DNA from: Pseudomonadota bacterium
Lineage (GTDB): Bacteria; Pseudomonadota; Alphaproteobacteria; Rhizobiales; Aestuariivirgaceae
NCBI GenBank assembly: GCA_020161855.1
Contig: JAIUNJ010000001.1
Span: 434,001-498,000, forward strand
Direction of reading: 5' to 3'
DNA length: 64,000 bases
Under the pieces are notes generated by a model. It searched no databases. It had not been told where the DNA came from and worked only from the letters and a program-made list of their open reading frames with translations. Positions 61,088 through 64,000 of the stretch are shown here, in pieces; position 1 is the first letter of the stretch, and the number at the start of each line of letters is the position of its first letter. The translations under genes and the position numbers were made by a program.

Positions 61088-62632
61088 TCAAGCCGCTTTC
61101 GGCGTGCTGAGGGTCATCAAAGTCATCAGTTGTTCCTGGCTGGTGCCCGGGCCCGGAACCTCGCCCGTGACGCGGCCTTCGCGCATGGTGACGATGCGGT
61201 CGCTGAGCGCCATGATCTCGGGCAATTCGGATGAAATCACAATGATGGCGATGCCGGATTTCGCCATTTCGATAAGCAGGTTATGCACCTCGACCTTGGC
61301 GCCGACGTCAATGCCGCGTGTCGGCTCGTCGACGATCAGCACACTGGGACGCAGCGCCAGCCAGCGGGCGAGCACGACCTTCTGCTGGTTGCCGCCCGAG
61401 AGATTGCCCACAAGCTGATCGCCCGAGGCCATGCGGATGTTGAGTGCCTTGCGGAAATCCTCGACCAGGGCCTTTTCCTTGCTGGTGCTGATGAAGGAAC
61501 CCCAGCTGCTGATGCGATCATGGGCCGCCATGGACAGATTGGTGCGGATGGCGAGGCCGAGAAAGAGTGCCTGCTGCTTGCGATCCTCGGGCACGAGACC
61601 GATACCGTTGCGGATGGCGTCGGCCGGGCTCTTGATGGAGACAGGCTTGCCGCCGACCAGAACTTCGCCGCTGTCGATGAGGTCGGCCCCGAAGATGGCG
61701 CGCGCCGATTCGGTGCGGCCTGCGCCGACGAGGCCGGCAATGCCGAGGATTTCTCCCTTGTGCACGGTGAACGACACATCGTGCAGCTCGATGGCGCTGG
61801 CGTCGGTTGCCTTGCGGCGCCGAGAGAGTGACCTCGCTTCGAGTGCCACCTCGCCTGTCGCGGTCGAGCCCTGGCGATGGGCGAGAAGTCCCACGTCGCG
61901 CCCCACCATCATGCGGATGATGCCTTCGAGACTGGTATCGGCGACGCGGCCCGCGCCCACATGGCGGCCATCGCGCAGCACCGTGTAGCGGTCGCAGATT
62001 TCGAAAACTTCCTCGAGCCTGTGGGTCACGAAGATCGTCGAAATGCCTTCCGCCTTGAGCGCGCGGACAATGAGATAAAGTTTTTCAACCTCGGAACGGC
62101 TCAAGGCCGAGGTCGGTTCGTCCATGACGATGAGACGCGACTTCATCGAGAGGGCCCGGGCAATTTCCACCATCTGCTGCTCGGCAACCGACAGGTCGCG
62201 CACCCGCGTGGCGGGATCGCGGTCGAGGCCGATGCGTTTGCAGAGATTGCGGGTTTCGTTCTCCATCCGGGCGTGGTTGACGAAGAAGCGCGAGCCCGGC
62301 TCCCGGCCGACGAAGACATTCTCGGCAACCGTCATATCCGGTGCCAGGGTGAATTCCTGGTAGATCGTCACGATGCCATGGCGCTGGGCATCCTGCGGCG
62401 AGGCAAGGACCAGTTGCTGTCCGTTGAACTCGATCGTACCTGTGTCAGGCGGCTGGGCCCCCGACAGAATTTTGAGAAGCGTCGACTTGCCGGCGCCATT
62501 CTCGCCGAGGAAGGCATGGATCTCGGCTGCGCCCACGGCAAAATCCACATTCTCCAGGGCCTTCACGCCCGGGAATGACTTGGAAATCCCGCTCATGCGC
62601 AGGAGTGGCGCGCTTGCTTCTGATGCTGTCAT
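61088..62632 (-). CDS. Sugar ABC transporter ATP-binding protein (RbsA-like, double cassette)
   Basis: The 514-residue protein carries two ABC domains. The first has GENGAGKST (near 43), LSVAEQQMVEIARAL and VMDEPTSALS. The second has a degenerate Walker A GLVGAGRTESARAI (typical of RbsA/MglA), NLSGGNQQKVVLARWL and IVDEPTRGIDVGAK. Length is usual for the family. It energises uptake with the permease at 60052 and the binding protein at 62685. Confidence 0.95.
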   Translation of the reverse strand: MTASEASAPLLRMSGISKSFPGVKALENVDFAVGAAEIHAFLGENGAGKSTLLKILSGAQPPDTGTIEFNGQQLVLASPQDAQRHGIVTIYQEFTLAPDMTVAENVFVGREPGSRFFVNHARMENETRNLCKRIGLDRDPATRVRDLSVAEQQMVEIARALSMKSRLIVMDEPTSALSRSEVEKLYLIVRALKAEGISTIFVTHRLEEVFEICDRYTVLRDGRHVGAGRVADTSLEGIIRMMVGRDVGLLAHRQGSTATGEVALEARSLSRRRKATDASAIELHDVSFTVHKGEILGIAGLVGAGRTESARAIFGADLIDSGEVLVGGKPVSIKSPADAIRNGIGLVPEDRKQQALFLGLAIRTNLSMAAHDRISSWGSFISTSKEKALVEDFRKALNIRMASGDQLVGNLSGGNQQKVVLARWLALRPSVLIVDEPTRGIDVGAKVEVHNLLIEMAKSGIAIIVISSELPEIMALSDRIVTMREGRVTGEVPGPGTSQEQLMTLMTLSTPKAA

Positions 62633-62684
62633 GGCAGGTCAACAACCGGCCGGCGCCAGGCCAGCCGGTTGTTCTCCAGTCGTG

Positions 62685-63635
62685 TTACTTCACTTCGCCA
62701 AGACGTTCGGCGGTGTTGAGGTTGTCCTTGGTGATGGCGACCGGCGTCAGCAGCAGGACCTTTTCGGCCGGCTTGGTGCCATCCTTCAGGAAGGCGGTCA
62801 GCGTTTGTACGCCAAGGGCGCTCTGCTGGCCGGGGAACTGCTCGATCGTGGCGGTGAGGCCACCATCGCGCACCTGGGCCAGAGCCTCGGGGAGGGCGTC
62901 GAAGCCGATGATGACGATGCCGGACAGGCCACGGGCCTTCACAGCTTCCATGGCGCCAAGGGCCATGTCGTCGTTGGCGGCCACGATGACTTTCGGGGCT
63001 TCAGCCAGGCCGGAAAGAGCGGCCTCGGTGACGGAAAGGCCCTTGTCGCGGGCAAAGTTCGCCGTCTGCTCGAAGACGATCTTGTACTTGTCGGCCATGC
63101 CGTCGAGTACGTTGTGCAGGCCCTTGTTGCGGTCGATGGCGGGCGAAGCACCGGGCTGGCCCTGGAGGTTCACGATGGTCGCGCCATCAGGGAAGAGCGA
63201 GACGATCAGGTTGGCCTGAGCTTCGCCGCCCTTGACGTTGTCGGCACCGATATGCGCGAGGATGCCTTCAACAGAAGGCACGCGACGGTCAACGGTGACG
63301 ACCGGAATGCCGGCTTCAACAGCCTGTTCCAGGGCAGGCGCCATGGCATCCACTTCGTTCGGGCTGATGACAATGCCCTTCACGCCCTGCGCGATGGCGG
63401 CTTCGACGTCAGCGGTCTGCTTGGGCGAGGACACCTGGCCGTCGCTTTCGACAGCCTCGTAGCCCTGCTTGGCGATCTCTGCCTTGAAGGCATTCATCAT
63501 GTGCACGAAGAAGGGGAAGCTCAGACCAGGCACGGAGGCCAGGATCTTGTCGGCAGCAAGGGCAATGCGGCTGCCGCCGAAAACAGAAATCACGGCCACG
63601 CTGGCCATGAGTGTACGTCTGGAAATGCGTGTCAT
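62685..63635 (-). CDS. Sugar ABC transporter substrate-binding protein (RbsB-like)
   Basis: This 316-residue periplasmic protein has a signal sequence (MTRISRRTLMASVAVISVFGGSRIALA, with Arg-Arg near the start). The type-I binding fold shows ILASVPGLSFPFFVHMMNAFKAEIAKQGYE, SSPKQTADVEAAIAQGVKGIVISPNEVDAMAPALEQAVEAGIPVVTVDRRV, HIGADNVKGGEAQA, NDDMALGAMEAVKARGL. The TVDR and NDDMA positions contact sugar in RbsB. GGGAGG precedes 63635. The sugar is unknown; the upstream dehydratase suggests a pentose or aldonate pathway. Confidence 0.94.
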   Translation of the reverse strand: MTRISRRTLMASVAVISVFGGSRIALAADKILASVPGLSFPFFVHMMNAFKAEIAKQGYEAVESDGQVSSPKQTADVEAAIAQGVKGIVISPNEVDAMAPALEQAVEAGIPVVTVDRRVPSVEGILAHIGADNVKGGEAQANLIVSLFPDGATIVNLQGQPGASPAIDRNKGLHNVLDGMADKYKIVFEQTANFARDKGLSVTEAALSGLAEAPKVIVAANDDMALGAMEAVKARGLSGIVIIGFDALPEALAQVRDGGLTATIEQFPGQQSALGVQTLTAFLKDGTKPAEKVLLLTPVAITKDNLNTAERLGEVK

Positions 63636-63718
63636 GTTGTTCCTCCCAAATGACTTGGCAACCCCAGAGTGCGCACAGCTGATATAACAGTTCAAGAGGA
63701 AGTTTGACCGGACTGGTA

Positions 63719-63741
63719 TGCACCGCAGCTTTTGCGGTGCA
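63719..63741. promoter_or_regulatory. Hairpin between the dehydratase and the binding-protein gene
   Basis: TGCACCGCA (63719-63727) and TGCGGTGCA (63733-63741) form a perfect 9-bp stem with a 5-nt loop. It lies 44 nt after the dehydratase stop and 84 nt before the binding-protein start on the minus strand. It also contains TGCGGTGCAACA (63733-63744), one mismatch from the PhaR-type motif. It may be a terminator without a T-run, an mRNA-stabilising hairpin or an operator. Confidence 0.45.
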
Positions 63742-63784
63742 ACACCAGACGGCTGGTCAAAAATATAAGGAGATTCGGTGCTGC

Positions 63785-64000
63785 TCAGTGATTGTCGCGC
63801 GGGACCGGCGTCACCTTGCCGACACGCTGGAACTTCACTGCGCCTTTCATCACCATGCCATGGGAGAGCTGGTCCACTTCCTTGCGGAAGATTTCCTGCC
63901 ATGGCGTCTGTGATGGCGGCACCTTGTAGCCGCCGCTCTTCTCAAGCTCGGCGCGGCGCTTGGCGAGTTCCGCTTCCGGCACCAGCATGTTGCAGTCACC
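63785..64000 (-). CDS. IlvD/Edd-family dehydratase, C-terminal 71 residues only
   Basis: The visible end includes VPEAELAKRRAELEKSGGY, SQTPWQEIFRKEVDQLSHGMVMKGAVKFQRV and PVPRDNH. These match the C-terminus of the sugar-acid branch of IlvD/Edd dehydratases (D-xylonate, L-arabonate dehydratases), whose ends read PWQEIqR..V.QL.eGMVLk.AVKYQri...PRDNH. The rest lies beyond the window. It is upstream of the sugar ABC transporter on the same strand, with a 149-nt gap. Branch assignment from the C-terminus alone is moderate. Confidence 0.8.
   Translation of the reverse strand, partial: GDCNMLVPEAELAKRRAELEKSGGYKVPPSQTPWQEIFRKEVDQLSHGMVMKGAVKFQRVGKVTPVPRDNH

Overview
The window looks like a chromosomal stretch of a GC-rich alphaproteobacterium, most likely of the order Hyphomicrobiales (Rhizobiales). 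The order ffh-(GNAT)-rpsP-rimM-trmD, the dapF-mtaB-ftsY-ispZ string, a stand-alone F1 operon (atpHAGDC without the Fo genes) and the obgE-proB-proA-nadD-rsfS-rlmH-envC-ctpA block facing a polysaccharide deacetylase-rppH block are all typical of that order. No rRNA or tRNA gene, CRISPR array, prophage or insertion sequence was recognised. Almost all of the window is housekeeping or carbon-storage metabolism.

Layout. 1-3611 (minus): ribosome and SRP operon ffh, acetyltransferase, rpsP, rimM, trmD (cut by the window edge). 3612-10695: a secreted DUF3298-like protein, a membrane protein, the overlapping dapF-mtaB-ftsY-ispZ operon and a MarR regulator. 10702-13391 (minus): cytochrome c maturation genes ccmA-B-C-D-G, directly behind phaA-phaB (13410-15354), with phaR divergent. 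16285-20141: a PAS/GGDEF/EAL protein and a gamma-glutamyltransferase-like hydrolase. 20570-20908: two tiny DUF1127 genes behind a long AT-rich leader. 21002-27137: an NAD-type 6-phosphogluconate dehydrogenase and the ATP synthase F1 operon. 27138-29224: a short AT-rich accessory patch with small orphan genes, ending in a ParDE toxin-antitoxin pair. 29242-34804: an SDR, a DEAD-box helicase, HAD, rppH, a deacetylase and a lytic transglycosylase. 34805-35162: a highly structured intergenic region. 35163-42947: the obgE to ctpA string. 43028-55092: three enzymes of the ethylmalonyl-CoA pathway (ecm, ccr, mcd) with other genes between them. 55260-60042: IalB-like and DUF2233 exported proteins, rlmN and two overlapping orphans, argG. 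60052-64000 (minus): a ribose-type sugar ABC transporter behind the 3' end of an IlvD/Edd-family sugar-acid dehydratase.

How the parts fit. phaA and phaB make acetoacetyl-CoA and 3-hydroxybutyryl-CoA. Both are precursors of polyhydroxybutyrate, and 3-hydroxybutyryl-CoA also leads, through crotonyl-CoA, into the ethylmalonyl-CoA pathway for C2 assimilation (ccr, ecm, mcd). The most interesting signal I found links these blocks. A TGC-rich 12-mer fitting TGCRNYGCASMA, the consensus I recall for a rhizobial PhaR, occurs perfectly in four intergenic places: before ecm, before ccr, before the DUF1127 pair and in the obgE leader. One-mismatch versions lie before mcd, phaR, the glutamyltransferase and the sugar ABC transporter. 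Some 0.5-0.6 perfect matches are expected by chance in the whole window on both strands. This suggests, but does not prove, a PhaR regulon tying polymer storage to C2 assimilation.

Other points of interest are a near-perfect dyad in the ccr promoter region, three or four hairpins before obgE, a terminator ending 6 nt before the deacetylase ATG, a probable CTG start with a lysine-rich tail on RsfS, REP-like palindromes inside rimM and before ffh, and hairpins between atpD and atpC and between rpsP and rimM.
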